Positions 21,318-33,617 of a DNA stretch of 64,000 nucleotides are shown here, one piece after another (position 1 is the first letter of the stretch; each line of letters begins with the position of its first letter). The translations under genes were made by a program, and so were the position numbers. Source of the stretch: Dromiciops gliroides (taxonomy: Eukaryota > Chordata > Mammalia > Microbiotheria > Microbiotheriidae); assembly GCF_019393635.1 (NCBI RefSeq), contig NC_057862.1, positions 417,491,669 through 417,555,668 of the forward strand, given 5' to 3'. Below the pieces are notes generated by a model that had not been told where the DNA came from, searched no databases, and saw only the letters and a list, made by a program, of their open reading frames with translations.

Positions 21318-22359
21318 TCACTCATTCATTTCGAGAGAAATCTCTAATCTGGATGCTATCAGAGCTGAAAGGTCCCTTAGTGACTATCCAAGCTAGCCCA
21401 GTCATTCCCCAGGGATGGAAACTGAGGCCTGGGAAAGGGGAATGACTTGCTCAAGGTCATGTACTGAGTAAGTAGCAAAGCCAGTACTGGCACCCAGGCC
21501 TCTTGATCCACAAGCCTATTGTTCTTTCTCCCAGTCTTGTGCCCAACTTGAGCCCGAGGAGCTTTGGAAATGTGTCACCCACTCCTAAGTCAGGTGAAGG
21601 CCAGGGATGGGGATGCAAAATTCATTTGCATGTGAGTTACCCTTTTTCCCAATCTTCATTTCCCAATCATTTTAGGATCATTTGCTACTAACAGTTCCCC
21701 TCTGTCTTGTCTATTCTACCTCTTCTGTCTCTGCTTGCAACATACATACATACACCAGCCACAAAAGGAAATAAGGAGATGGCCTGGAGCTATCAGTTGT
21801 ATAGGGGGCACTGTGCTAGCGGCCCTCTATTCAAATCCCAGCTCTGCTGCTTCCTCCTTGTCCACTCAACCTCTCTGGGCCTCGGCCCCTTATCTGGAAA
21901 ATGAGGTGCTTGGCCTAGCTGTCTTATAAGGCCTGTTCTAGTTCCAAATGTAAGATTCTGCGGGGAACGTTACCTGAGGCAGATTCTGTTTTGGCCAATG
22001 ATGGCAACTGTCTGTCAGCCAAGGCCTCCTGTATTCCTCAGAAAATGGACAGTGATGACCTTGACGGATGATGGTGACTGCCTGTGCGCATCGGCCGATG
22101 AGAGCAGGGACTGTGAGTATACTGATGGTAGTGATTTCGTATTGGCCAATGTTATGGGTGTGCAAGCGTTGCCAGTGAAGACTGTATACATTAGCCACCA
22201 GCAACAACCATCTGGTCTATGAGCTAGCTTCTAGTGGTGACTGTCCCCTGGTTCAAACCAAGGCCCTGACTCAGGGCAATTCCAGGCTCAGAGAGCACCC
22301 CTGCCAGCATTGTGTGCACAACTAATAGGGTTTGCCCCAAGCGACAGCTTTCCTTAAGC

Positions 22360-22830
22360 CAACTGCAAAGAGAAGATCCAAATCCATCTGTAGGTTTTAA
22401 ATAAAACAAATTACTTTTATAGGCAAAGCAGCATTTTCCCTGCACTGTTTATCTGTCACAGGAAAAGAAGCTACAAGCACACAAAGGCTGCTTACTGGAA
22501 AAGATGAAAACATTTTGCTGCCAATTTTCTATGTTGGAAAAAGTCGCTTTGGCGACTAATGAATAACGAATCTCAGCTAACAATGTCTGGAAGCATCTAC
22601 ATTTGGCGTACAACATACTTTATGATAGACAGAAATTAGGAAATTAAAACTCATTTTGTTTCTCCAAATTTAACTGTTTACACTTGAGGAAAAAAATAAT
22701 TGAATAATAATGCTTTTCTTGAGCAATTTTTTTTTTCCAAAAATCTTTCTCAGTGCTTTCAAAATATCCTGCAGCCAAAAGGCAAAGACCGTGCATCTTA
22801 GCTAATTAGACAATAAGGCATGGTAGGCGT
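22360..22830. other. AT-rich block without recognised repeats, possible conserved non-coding element
   Basis: Unlike its repeat-laden surroundings, this block shows no SINE, LINE or microsatellite signature and has many TAAT and ATTA words (for example 22694-22712 and 22802-22810). Constraint is an inference and would need a cross-species alignment. Confidence 0.3.
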
Positions 22831-25095
22831 GAGCAGCTTACACAATCGCCTCCATTGTGAAATAAGTGCTCAGTCAAAGGGCCAATGTATGCAGGGCATG
22901 CTCATGTACTCAGAGTCCCTGAGAGCACACACCACCACTGGGCACAGAGAATGGCCCTGGGCCTCCTGCTGGCTTCCTTGCTCCTGCCAGCCCTTGCTCG
23001 CCAGCCCTTTCTTGGCCAAGAACTATCTTAAAAGCCTTTTTTTTTTTTTTTGAGGAGTCACCTATCGGTAATGCTGGTCTCTAACAGGCCCATGACCACT
23101 GCTGCTCCCTCCTCAACTTCAGTTCAAATGAGAACTTCTCATGAAAGATTTAAGGCAAGAGCATGGGGGAAGAAAGAAGGAAGGGGGTGAGGGGGAGTCA
23201 GGAAGCTCAGATCTCTGCTCTTAAGGGCTGAGTATTGGGGGTATCAGACACAAAGGCAGTATAGCATAGAGGGCTAGATTTGAAGCCTGTTCTGGATTCA
23301 AATTCCAGGTCTGACACTAGCTAGATGACCTTGGGCAAACTGTTGCACCAAACAGCCCCCCGGTCCCCAGCCCTGTCCCAGTTTCTTCATATAGAACATG
23401 GACATAGTTCTGTATCTTCCTTACTTGAGTTATTATGAGGGAAATATTTTGTGAGCCTTAAAGTGAGTTATTATTTTTATGAGAGTCAGAAGCCTTGGCC
23501 TCAGAAAACCCTCTAGAAATGAAGAGCTGGGAGCAGGTTCCTACCCTGGCCTCTTGAAGTTGGCTCTGCCCCTGCCCTCTGGGGCACCAGTATGCTAGTG
23601 CAGGAGGAACAGAGACAGGCATGGCCTCTGCCACACCCTGGGGACACAGATGGCCATTTAATGCTGGGTGGCATGTTTGAACTATCCAAGCTTTCAAGAA
23701 GAGTAAGGAGGCAAACAAGAAATAGCTTGTCTTCGCTTCCTCTCTGCAGAACAGCATCTGAAGGAAGCTACTTGGGGCCCACGTTGGGCAGGATGTCAGA
23801 CACAGTCTAGTGGAAGGAGACTCAGACTCTCTCTTTGGCCCCAGCTCTCCTGAAGACCGTGGGCTCTTCTCCTCTCTGAGCTCTGACTCCCGTCTGTAAA
23901 ATGAGGGCAATGATTCCCTGTACTACCTGTCTGATAGTATTGTTGTGGGGTTCAGATGACAGGATGGATGCAGAAGGGCTGAGACACGTGAAATTCCAGA
24001 TGGTGTGGGACTCATTACGATTCCCTCCACACAGAGTTTGCTTGAGGGCAGGACCTATCCTTGTACACAGTGCTTTGCCAGGTTGGCCACCAATCTTGGG
24101 AATATGGATGAAGCAAGTGAGGCTCTGGGGTCTCCCTAAGTCTTATCTGTGGTCAGGGGCAGGAAGGATGTGTCCCACAGATCTGCTGGAGGCCAACCCA
24201 GGACTCCTAGCTACCCGACGTGTGCTGCTACAGGCACCGATCACTCATGCCAGCCACCTTGGTTGAAGTGGTTCTGAATTTCTCCAAATATTTTCCAGTG
24301 AGGGAGTGTGAGCATCTGCCGGCCTCAGAAGCATCAAGTGGGGTTTGGGGTCTACCAAAAAAGAGCAAGTGTGAGACAGCAGGAAAAATGCTGAACCTAG
24401 ACACAGGCGGCCAGGGCCTGAATCCTGTCTCTGACACATCTTGGTTATGTGATCGTGGGCAAGTCATATAACCACTCTGAACCTCAGGTTCCTCATCTGT
24501 GTTCCTCATAGGGTTCCTGTGAGGGCCAAGTGAAAGAAGGTACTTTATAAATGTCAGCTGTTCCTGGTCTCTGCACCATAAAACCCACCAGCAGCTCTCT
24601 GTGGCCTGGGCTCTGTTGGTAAGGGAGGGCAGGGACTCTGCAGAAACCCCTTCCCAATTCAGGGCCTTTCCATATTTGCTCGGGAGAAAAAAAGTGCCCA
24701 GGCGGCTTCTCCCCTTCCTTGCCACCAGGCCCTTGGATGGCATCACTAGTGACGGTAAAACAGCCCCCAAGCAGGGAGCATGAGAACGAGAAACAGGGGC
24801 CTGGATATTGCACAAATAGGATGACCAACCCCATGGATAACTGAGAGCTGGAACTCAGTAAATGAGTGACCTTAAAAACAAAGAAAGGAGCTTGAGAGAG
24901 GATGACGACGTCATTCTTACCCAGCTTTGCTAAGGGAGCTGGGCCTGCTTCCTGGGATGTCAACACTGGCCCCCATGGGGGCAAAGGGAGTCAGTGTCAG
25001 GATCCCAGCTAGAGGATGGTGCAGCTGACCAAAGGGCAGGACTTCTGCTGGCTGGAGTTCCTGGGCTCTTCTGACAGGAACATCCGCATACTGAC

Positions 25096-25280
25096 CTCAG
25101 GGTAGCCACCGACGTCGTGCACATCAATCCCAAGGAAGTGCCCGAGTCCATGAGGCATGAATACAGCACCCAGGTGGACCTTAGCCATGTCGTCCACATT
25201 GCCAGTCAGGATGCCGATGCGAGTGAGCTCCTCCAAGTGCACACGGTCAGCCAGACGGTGCATGTCGGGCCAGGATACTC
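25096..25280 (-). CDS. PEPD: Prolidase coding exon with His366/His370/His377
   Basis: The exon contributes two bases to a split Gly codon and then 61 residues, V324 to E384 in human numbering. It contains [10 protein letters not shown], then [20 protein letters not shown]. His370 in G-L-G-H-F-L-G is a metal ligand; His366 and His377 are the other conserved active-site histidines. The acceptor is CTCCACAG (AG at 25282-25281) and the donor is GTCAGT at 25095-25090. The frame is open through the exon. Its counterpart would be exon 13 by human count. Variation against human sits in the loop between the LEEL and VHLGAV motifs, away from the active site. Confidence 0.96.
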
Positions 25281-26143
25281 CTGTGGAGGGAGAGAGACAA
25301 GCCACTTGGCAACTCTGGCTATGAGCTGAGGGAAATGACGCTCTATCAGGCAAAAAGAGGCCTCCCATCTCCGAGGGTGTCTGAAAACACATGAAGGGCA
25401 GCCGCCTGAACATCCTTGCCCCAACCCCTTCCCACAGGTCATCCATGGCCTCATCAGACAAGAAAGAGCTCACATTCTCAGTCTTTTCTTATGGGGTTTA
25501 AGCCACTTGGCAATCCTCTCCCATCATACAAAAGGATGTGTCCTCAACCTGGACCATGCTGGAAATGAAACTTGTGCAAGAAAGATACTCCACTATCTGT
25601 TTCTAGTGCAAATATGCATCCCTGGCCCTTGGGAGAGTGTGGATGGCTCAGCACAACTCATCCCCATTGCTGGAGGCTTCAGTCACTGCCCTTGGCACCT
25701 GTCTATAAGGGGAGGCTCATTAAACACTGGAACAGACAACTGAGGGAGAAACTGGCCCTTAAAAATAGGAGCTATCTGTGAGATGTGGAGGTCAGGTCCA
25801 GAGTCTTTGCAGGATCAGATGTTGGTAGAACCTGACAGGTGGTTAGGGGGCATTGGGGCCATCCCCAGGGCAGGCACATGACTCCCTGACTCCTCTTCCC
25901 AGACTGAGATGGAGCCTCCCCTAAGGATTTACCTAAGGTTGCCTGGAATGGCTTCTATTTCCAGCCCATTCCCATGACAGCACAGATTCTAGAAATGCTC
26001 TCTCTGTTGTAACAGGGCAGCCGCCGGTTTGGAAGACATGTTTTCTTGCTGTCCGGGGTCTGAGAAACTGCTTTAGAGCCCTCACTGACTTTGCAGGCTG
26101 TCCTGGGCTCATGTAGCCGAGTGGAGTGTGGATTAAAAAAAGG

Positions 26144-26145
<2 letters not shown>

Positions 26146-26229
<84 letters not shown>
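26146..26229. repeat. Compound (GA)n-(CAGA)n microsatellite
   Basis: A pure GA run (26146-26179) passes directly into about twelve CAGA units (26180-26229). All purines on the plus strand except the repeated C. Both strands are open for over 100 codons here only because of the repeat. Confidence 0.97.
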
Positions 26230-27094
26230 CCAGCTTTTTAGCTAAAACCTGGAGAGAAGAACCTGGACTAGGTAACCTTGAGTTCCCTGTCCTGTGGCAG
26301 GAGCTGAATCTCACCCATACAGCAGGACATGCCCTACTGAGAGAGCTCACAGCAGAATGGGTGGTTTGGCGGGGGCTGGCTTTGCCTCCAGCACCCCCCA
26401 GGGATCTGAGTCACCCTCCAGAGTTGCTGCAGAGTGAAGGTAACTGGGCTAAGGTGCAGCTCCCTCCACCCAGACCTGGCAAGCACTGATGCTGTCCAGG
26501 GCCAAAACCATCTGTAGCCCAGTCTGCTTCTCCCTTTGGGCTGGGTTGGCCTGGCCTTATGGGGGTTATAGGAGCCACAGAGCTGGGCAGCAAGTGCTGC
26601 TCCCCAGGATCCAAGATGTCCCGCCCCTCCTAATCAAATCCATCTTTGTCTCATGTGACTGGGCCAAAGGTCAGCAGTCAAATAGCTTTCCTGGGGGAAA
26701 AACCTGCCCCCTAGCCAAAGGGGAATGGGTTGGCCTCATATCAAGTCCACCCCTCACTCCCCCCATATGAAGAGAGACTGTTTTCAGCCCCCAGCTTCAA
26801 TGGGGCCCCTTTCAGGTGGTTCCTGTGGGGCTGGTCTCAGGGAGGACCAGGTAACATCAGAGCTGTAAGGGGCCTTTGAGATCAAGGCCAACTCCTTCAT
26901 GTTCCATATGGGGAAACTGAGATACAGAGAGAGGAAGGGACTTGCTTAAAGTCAAACAGCATGCCCTGCTGGAGCTAGGGGCTAGAAGCCGTGTCTTAAT
27001 ACCGGCCAAGGGTTCCTCCTCCTACACTCTGCTTCCTCACAGGAGGAAGAGAATTAGAGCAGGACTGCAGAGAGAAGGTGGTTGTTGTGGCTGT

Positions 27095-27143
27095 CATCAT
27101 CATCATCAATCATCATCATCATTGACAACAACAACAACAACAA
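27095..27143. repeat. (ATC)n followed by (ACA)n microsatellite
   Basis: ATC units at 27095-27122 are followed by ACA units at 27126-27143, separated by a few bases. Confidence 0.93.
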
Positions 27144-27580
27144 TGGCCATGTGAAAGCCTATCCAGGGTCCATAACTAGGAGAAAAGGGAAGACTTTGTC
27201 AGTGGTTGGTGCCTGGGATCCCAGTTCCCCCATCTACCCCACAGGACAACTGATACCTAGAGGACCTTCTGCAGTTATCCCCCTGGCTCCACTCATTCCA
27301 TACACCGTCCCCTGCTGTCAAGCTTCTAGGCATAGATTAATTGGCCCTCACTCTCCCACAGTATGGAGCCACACAGACCCACACTAAACTCCCATTCACT
27401 GGTGGAGTGATATTCTCTTTGTGCTCCATGGGGCAAGTCCTACCTATCTCAGCCATCCATCAGCCTGTCCAAGACTGGGAGCTTTCATGGGACAGGACCT
27501 GAACCTACTGCTTCTCATCTTCTCATGGCTGAGCACATTCATGAAGAGATATGGTCTCACTGTTTCCATCTCTTATTTCT

Positions 27581-27717
27581 GGGGCAGCTAGGTGGCACAG
27601 TGGATACAGCACTGGCCCTGAAATTGGGAGGACCTGAGTTCAAATCTCACCTCAGAAACTTACTAGCTGTGTAGCCCTGGGCAAGTCACTTTACCCCAAT
27701 TGCCTTAACCCCAATGG
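27581..27717 (+). mobile_element. WSINE1-like SINE
   Basis: The sense copy starts GGGGCAGCTAGGTGGCACAG and has a diverged middle. No poly(A) tail is left: the 3' end runs into the unassigned repeat at 27718-27890. Confidence 0.85.
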
Positions 27718-27890
27718 CCCGGGGGCCATCTCCAGTCATCTTGATGTATATCTTGCCACTGGACCCAGATGGCTCTGGAGGAGAGAGTGAGGCTAGTGAC
27801 CTTGCACAGCCCTTCCTCACTTAAATCCAATTCAGTGCAAGTCATGACATCACCCTGATGTTTCTTAGAGAAACAAAGGACAAACAACAT
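27718..27890 (+). repeat. Unassigned interspersed repeat (type A copy)
   Basis: The landmarks CTCTGGAGGAGAGAGTGAGG, CCTCACTTAAATCCAATTCA and GGACAAACAACATT recur in the same order, diverged, at 50008-50108, 50269-50295 and 50445-50460. It follows a SINE directly, as if it were a composite tail. I cannot name the family. Confidence 0.55.
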
Positions 27891-29018
27891 TCTCTTATCT
27901 CCTCTATTTTCCTTGAAGCTTCCTGAGAGTAGGATATATAGGTTAGAGCCCAATATAATCAACTTCAAGAACCATCCAAACTACTGGACTGGAATTTGTA
28001 ATGGAATTTGCTGGAATCCAACTGGGGGCCAGCCTCTTTTGTCTGGGGCCCTGGGGTTGGGTTCTGAAAACAGACTGGAGACTGGAGGATAAAACCTGGT
28101 AAGTGGGAGAAGGACACTGGGTTTCACTCATTCTTGAGGTCTGCATCCAGACCTATTGTTTGGGGCCAATATCTGGAGCTCCCATCCACCCAATTGGAGG
28201 TGTCTATCATAGAGAGCTCCAAGGCTCTAAAGACACCAAGAAGGGGCTGGAGTCCCACTGCTCACTCAGTTGATCCAGGAGAACTTGGCCATCTTGGAGC
28301 CTGAGTTCAGGTTGTAAAGACAGGGCAGGGAAAACAAAAAACAAAGGGCAGGGGTAGGTGTGGAGCCTGACTTTCCAACTGCCCAAGGAGCCACATGTAA
28401 AAAATTAGAAGCAGGTGTGTCTCGTGACACTCCCACCACTAACCCTAAGACTGTCAGATTCTCAGTCTTCCCCAGCTGCTAAAATCTGCACACTTTGAAT
28501 GAAACCTTTAGCTCTCTTGTTGCAAACGGTTCCCTTCTTTAAAGTGTCAAGCTGGAGGCCACTGACAAGATGGCCAGACAGCATTCAAGGTAGCGCATCA
28601 CCCTTAGTTAAGACCATGGCTTCTTCCCCAGCCCTAGACAGCCCAATCCACTGTAAGCCCAGGGCTCCTTTGGGAACAACTATTTTCTGTACTTCTGCAG
28701 TGATGCTGGACACATCAGAGAGGTCACATTATAGGTCAGAGGAATGGGCTCTTTCAGACTCTGGGCAAAAGCTTTTGAAGTCAGGATGAGCTGGGGGTGG
28801 GGATGGGGTATTTTGGCTACAAGGACCATTTTCAGTATAAGACACAGAGAGGCCTCATTCACCACATTAGGCCTTTGGTTCTGGCAGGAAAAAGGGCAAC
28901 AACCATGGTGAGGTTGGTTACTGGTGTTTTCAACATAGACAACCTATTTAGTTCTGTCTTGAGAATACATTGTGCCAAGATGGTGTTTCAGGGGAAATCA
29001 CTTCATGTGCTCTACTTC
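27891..29018. other. PEPD intron segment, no gene seen
   Basis: No supported exon, RNA gene or clear repeat is seen. The sequence is moderately GC-rich. Confidence 0.45.
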
Positions 29019-29174
29019 TTTTTTTTCTTTTTCTTTTGCGGGGCAATGAAGGTTAAGTGACTTGCCCAGGGTCACACAGCTAGTTAAGTGACAAGTGTCT
29101 GAGGCCAGATTTGAATTCAGGTCCTCCTGAATCCAAGGCCGAGGCTTTATCTACTGCACCACCTAGCTGCCCCC
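29019..29174 (-). mobile_element. WSINE1-like SINE
   Basis: This antisense full-length copy has a 16-bp imperfect target duplication (29003-29018 and 29175-29190, two mismatches). The left end is a T-rich tail complement. Confidence 0.9.
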
Positions 29175-29473
29175 TCATGTGCCCTATTTCAAACTGTACT
29201 GCTTACCACAAAGGATTTCCCCAACTCTAGGCTTGTCCCCTATGCATAGAACACCCCAAAAGTCTCCTCTTATTGATCATCTTACCCATCCTTCAAGATC
29301 AAAAGGGAAGTATTCTCTGGATTCTCTGCTTGAAAGCTATTTCCCCCACCACTCAATTTCCAGACATTCTGTAGTCCTCTTCCATGCTCACTCTGTTTTG
29401 ATTTGTATTATCCGTGTGCATGTCTTACTCCTCCCTACTAGAGGGGAGTAAACTCCTTGAAGAGACAATTATG

Positions 29474-29645
29474 GGGGGCAGCTAGGTGGTGCAATGGTTA
29501 AAGCACCGGCCCTGGATTCAGGAGGACCTGAGTTCAAATCTGGCCTCAGACACTTGACACTTACTAGCTGTGTGACCCTGGGCAAGTCACTTAACCCCCA
29601 TTGCCCCACAAAAACAAACAAACAAAAAAACCCAAACAAACAAAC
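29474..29645 (+). mobile_element. WSINE1-like SINE
   Basis: This full-length sense copy has an extended (CAAA)n tail. A perfect 11-bp target duplication (AGACAATTATG) lies at 29463-29473 and 29646-29656. Confidence 0.93.
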
Positions 29646-29656
29646 AGACAATTATG

Positions 29657-30395
29657 TTCTATTTATCCTATTCCCCTAGTGCTGAGCATCAGGCCCTGCA
29701 CACAGCAAGGAGGTGCTCAGTGAATGTTTGTTAAATGAATGAGTGATCAACTCATCATTACCCAGGTTTTTAACCCACTGAGCCTGTGTCTTGCTAGTTC
29801 CACAATCTGATGCTAAGAAGGAAGGTGACACAGTAAGGAATGTGTCAAAGGTCAGGGCTATGAGCCAATTCAGGGAGATCAGTCCTGATAAATAACAAGG
29901 AGAATGTGAGCATGTGGGCACTTTTAGGCCAGTTTCCTGTCACAGCTAACCTTGTATGACTTCAATTCCCCAGAGGCCTTTAACATGAACTGTCTTTCCA
30001 ACCTAACACACAGGCATATACTGTCTGATTTTGAACTTGACATAGGTATATTTGTAAATAACATCTCAGTTTAAATTAGGGCACTGACAATAGCCTCTTT
30101 CCTTTCCACTTGGGCTCCCAGTGACTGGGGCAGTCTGATACCAGCTCAGAGGAAGGGTCTGGTGGTATGTGGCAGTGAAGCCCTGATGGGGTATCTCCTA
30201 AAGACAATACAGACATGGCTGATGATGACTGGGTGTCCGTTAACTTTTGCCAAACACCCTTAATGTTGAAACATGGGCTTGGGAAGGCCAACTCTGCTGT
30301 TATTTTGCAAAATATGGCCAATTGGGTAAAGCTAATACAATTCTTAAAGATCTTCTCCCTAGAGGGCACATGGCATAAATTAGAGCAAATCCAGG
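29657..30395. other. PEPD intron segment with an L2 3' remnant
   Basis: A short sense L2-type 3' end lies at about 29680-29745 (GGAGGTGCTCAGTGAATGTT, then TTAAATGAATGAGTG). The rest has no recognised feature. Confidence 0.5.
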
Positions 30396-30872
30396 TGTGA
30401 TAAAATAATGGGATTTGGCAGACACCCAGGAGCCCCACTTGGAGATTGATTTGGAATTGATTAAATTGGGTGAGACTGAGGGACTGTGAACCTAGTTAAG
30501 GTTGATTAAATTGAGACCACACGTGGCTAACCCCCAGTATAGAGTGTGTTCTCAGAGGCTGTGGACTGTGACATCAACAGGAGACCACTCTCAACCAATC
30601 AGCTTGAAGCAGTGTGTAAAGACTGCTTCTGCTCCAGACCTATAAAAAGCTTCCACATGCAGTTTGAAAAAGAGTTCATGGTTAAAGCAGACTTGTGGCA
30701 GAGGACTTGAGGAAGAACCAGACCAGGCTGGAAGTCTAGGCCAGATAAACCTTTTCTTTACTCCACATGAATACCTGGTATGCTTTAATAAATGCTTAAT
30801 GCCCAAAGACTGGTGCTAAAGCTTCTCCTTTAAGAAGACCACACATTTAGATTTTAAACATTTTAAACATCA
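30396..30872 (+). mobile_element. Solo LTR-like element (family 1, copy A)
   Basis: The segment starts TGTGATAAAATAATGGG and has a TATAAAA box at 30641-30647 and an AATAAA at 30787-30792. That layout (promoter, then poly(A) signal about 140 bp on) is that of an LTR with U3-R-U5. A related segment lies at 53254-53760 in the same orientation. No internal retroviral genes are present between or beside them. The 3' boundary is approximate. Confidence 0.6.
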
Positions 30873-33442
30873 CACAGGGAAATAGGCGATGTTGATAACT
30901 GGGCTCATGGCATCCTGGTCATTTCTGTTCTGCAGAGGAACTGAGGACTGAAGGCATCCACTTAGCCGGGATGCAGGAACTTAGTGGAAGGGTGGGACAC
31001 TGGGGGAGTGAGACAGCCATCAAGGATGATGGTGCCCAAACTCAAGGTCATATGCAGGGCCATATGTGATCCTTGAGCAATGGGTAAAGAAGCTGAGCTT
31101 GAGAAGGGAGTGGGGAGAGGGGAGAGGGGAGAGAGAAGGGAAGGAGAACAGAAGAACAGAGCAGCAGGATAGAGAGGGAGAAAGACAGACAGAAAGTGTC
31201 CTGAGGTAGGAAAAGGAATGGAGTTAGGGCCATGGTCACATCTTTCCTGGCCAATACTGTCTGTGGCCAGACTTGAGCAGTGTTGTAAGGGCTCCTAGGA
31301 TGCTCTGTGAGCACCTCCAACCCAAGGCTTCTGGAAGTTTTTTCATTTCCCCATAGTTCCTTAAAGTTCCTTCTCAGCTGAACTACAACTGGGTGTAAGA
31401 GTTCTAAGGGATGTGCGTTTGTGTTGAGGGGGAGGGAGCAGGAGAAAGTGATGGAGCTGGGAGAGGAAAGAAAGAAACTTAGCTGGGGGAAATCCAGAGA
31501 AAGATAGACCCTGCCAACATGACATTGCCCTCACTGAGTCTCTTAAATCCCAGACACAGCCATACTCAATATCCGAGGTGCTGGATGGATGTCCCAGATA
31601 AAGACAAAATAATTAACTACTAAGAATGCATGGCAGCAGCCCCTTTTTATTGTGATTTTGGGGGAAAGCACTACGTAACTCCTGAGAACTTTGTATCCAG
31701 ACTTTGGGCAGGACACGGAGGCATGACGTTGGGAGAAGCAGGCGTGAGGGTAGACTATGACAGGCTGATGTGCTAATGTGAGTTAGCCAAGGTCCCTGGA
31801 AGCCACAGGGAACATAGTGTTGTACCCATGCCAAACTTGGTCAACACTAGGGCAAAAAGGGTTGTATTACTTGGGTGAAAAGCCTACCATGACCTCTACC
31901 AGATGGCCCCACAGTACCCCAGGGGTAAGTCAACTGGGGAAAGTTCACCATTACCATTTAGAGGGGGTGGCAAGTCATTAAGACTTCCAAATTGCCTTTC
32001 TGTGTCAGATTGATGATCTAGTCAGTCCTTCATCTGTTGGGGGGATGTTTTCTGGGAAATCCCATGCCACCATCAATATATTAGCCTTATTCAGTAAACT
32101 CAGACAAATAGAACTTCAGGTCTGATGGGATCTGGATGGGCCATCTTGCCTAAATTCCTAATGAGATCTAGTCAAATCATCCTTGCCCTCCACAGTGCCT
32201 TCTGCTTGACATATAGCCTTCTTGTAGACTTCTTTGTCCTTAGGACTGCGACAAAGCAAATGAGCAGGGAAGAGTGAAAATCTCCTGCTGGTTGTCCTAA
32301 GGAGCCCAGAGTTGAAAAGGAATAAAAATGGAGGCCTTGGAAGACTGAGTGTCCTCTCCCTAAGCCACTGAACAGACTTTTCCTTCCCCCACCCCCTCAG
32401 ACCCAGCTCAGGAAGTGGGATTGCTCCTGGGGCCTCAATACCTCATGTGGAGATACCATGGGGTTTATGGCTTTCAAATCTGCTGACCCTAAAGACAACA
32501 GAGTCACCCTTGGTGTGAGCCACTAGGGCCAATTGGAAGAAGTCAAGCCATGGAGTGAACTGGACCCCATGGGGTCAAACTGCAAAGGTCGTACCTCTCT
32601 GTGATAGGCTATCAGCCCATCACAGATACACAGGATCATATGCCAGAAACATGAGCTCTTTCCCAACAGGATATGCCTGAGGCAGCAGCCCCTTACAGGA
32701 TCTAAAGCTGGAGCCCAGGGCAAGACTAGGGTATACTCTTGCTCCACCTTCTTGGTTACCTGGGAGGGACTATGCTCAACATTAGACCTGAATAGCCTGG
32801 ACAGTCAAGGAAGGTGGGGTTTGGAGCTGAGTGACTCAGGACAGGATGTTTACATGATCTCTGATGCCCTAAAGAGTGGTCACCCCCCTTCCACTCAGTG
32901 CTATGTAGACTTGGAACCAGAGAGGCTTGTCTGGAGCATCAGAAACTTGCAGATCAGGCAGGGGTATGAGAACAGATTGTTGTCTCCCACTTTCCCATGC
33001 TCCCTCCCCTCACAGTCTCCCTGGGACTTTAGGGAGGAAAGAGTTTCTCTTAAAGAGCAGGAGATGATTTTGTCAGTTGCACTTCAGGGCCCAAAGTAAC
33101 CCTTCTCTGCCTCCCCTTGAGGTGGACACGGATCACTACACCTGCTTCCCATGATATGGAGAGTCTCTCGTGCACCTAAATAGCAGCCTTAAAAACTGCA
33201 GCTCTTCTTAGGGTATGCCAGACGCCAGCTGGCATAATGGGAAGAGGTCTTGCCCGGGAGCTGAGAATTGTGGGTTCAAGGCCTAAGATTTTGGCCAAAT
33301 CAGCCTATTTTAACTTCAGTTTCTCCCACCTATTAAATGGCGATCACAGTCCTTTTGCTGTCTCTCTCACATTGGGGCTTATAAACCAGATTCAGAGCTG
33401 GAAGGGGCCCAAGAAATCCACTCATCCAGCTCCTTCATTTTA
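30873..33442. other. PEPD intron segment, no gene seen
   Basis: It includes a purine-rich GA tract at about 31100-31210 and MIR-like words at about 33255-33345. No exon or RNA gene is supported. Confidence 0.5.
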
Positions 33443-33602
33443 TGGATTTTTTTTGGGGGGTGGGGGTGAGGCAATTGGGTTTAAGTGACTTGCATAGGGT
33501 CACACAGCTAGTAAGTGTTAAGTGTCAGAGGCCAGATTTGAAATCAGGTTCTCCTGACTCCAGGGTCGGTGCTCTATCTACTGTGCCACCTAGCTGTTCC
33601 TT
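33443..33602 (-). mobile_element. WSINE1-like SINE
   Basis: This antisense copy has a T/G-rich tail complement. A perfect 15-bp target duplication (AGCTCCTTCATTTTA) lies at 33428-33442 and 33603-33617. Confidence 0.93.
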
Positions 33603-33617
33603 AGCTCCTTCATTTTA

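Larger units (their letters stand above)
18009..25095 (-). other. PEPD: PEPD intron (about 7.1 kb)
   Basis: The donor is GTCAGT at 25095-25090 and the acceptor AG is at 18010-18009. It holds a degenerate CR1-type LINE (19645-21085), two SINEs within it, MIR-like fossils at about 21115-21250, 21360-21500, 21780-21965, 23250-23470 and 24385-24570, a (CATC)n array and an AT-rich unclassified block (22360-22830). Confidence 0.85.

Noticed and set aside
24228..24815. 195-codon open frame on the - strand
   Set aside because: It overlaps other open frames on both strands in a GC-rich stretch and crosses a MIR-like fossil. No motif or homology is recognised.
26091..26489. Open frames with RERERE and TDRQTDRQ repeats
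   Set aside because: Direct translation of the GA-CAGA microsatellite.
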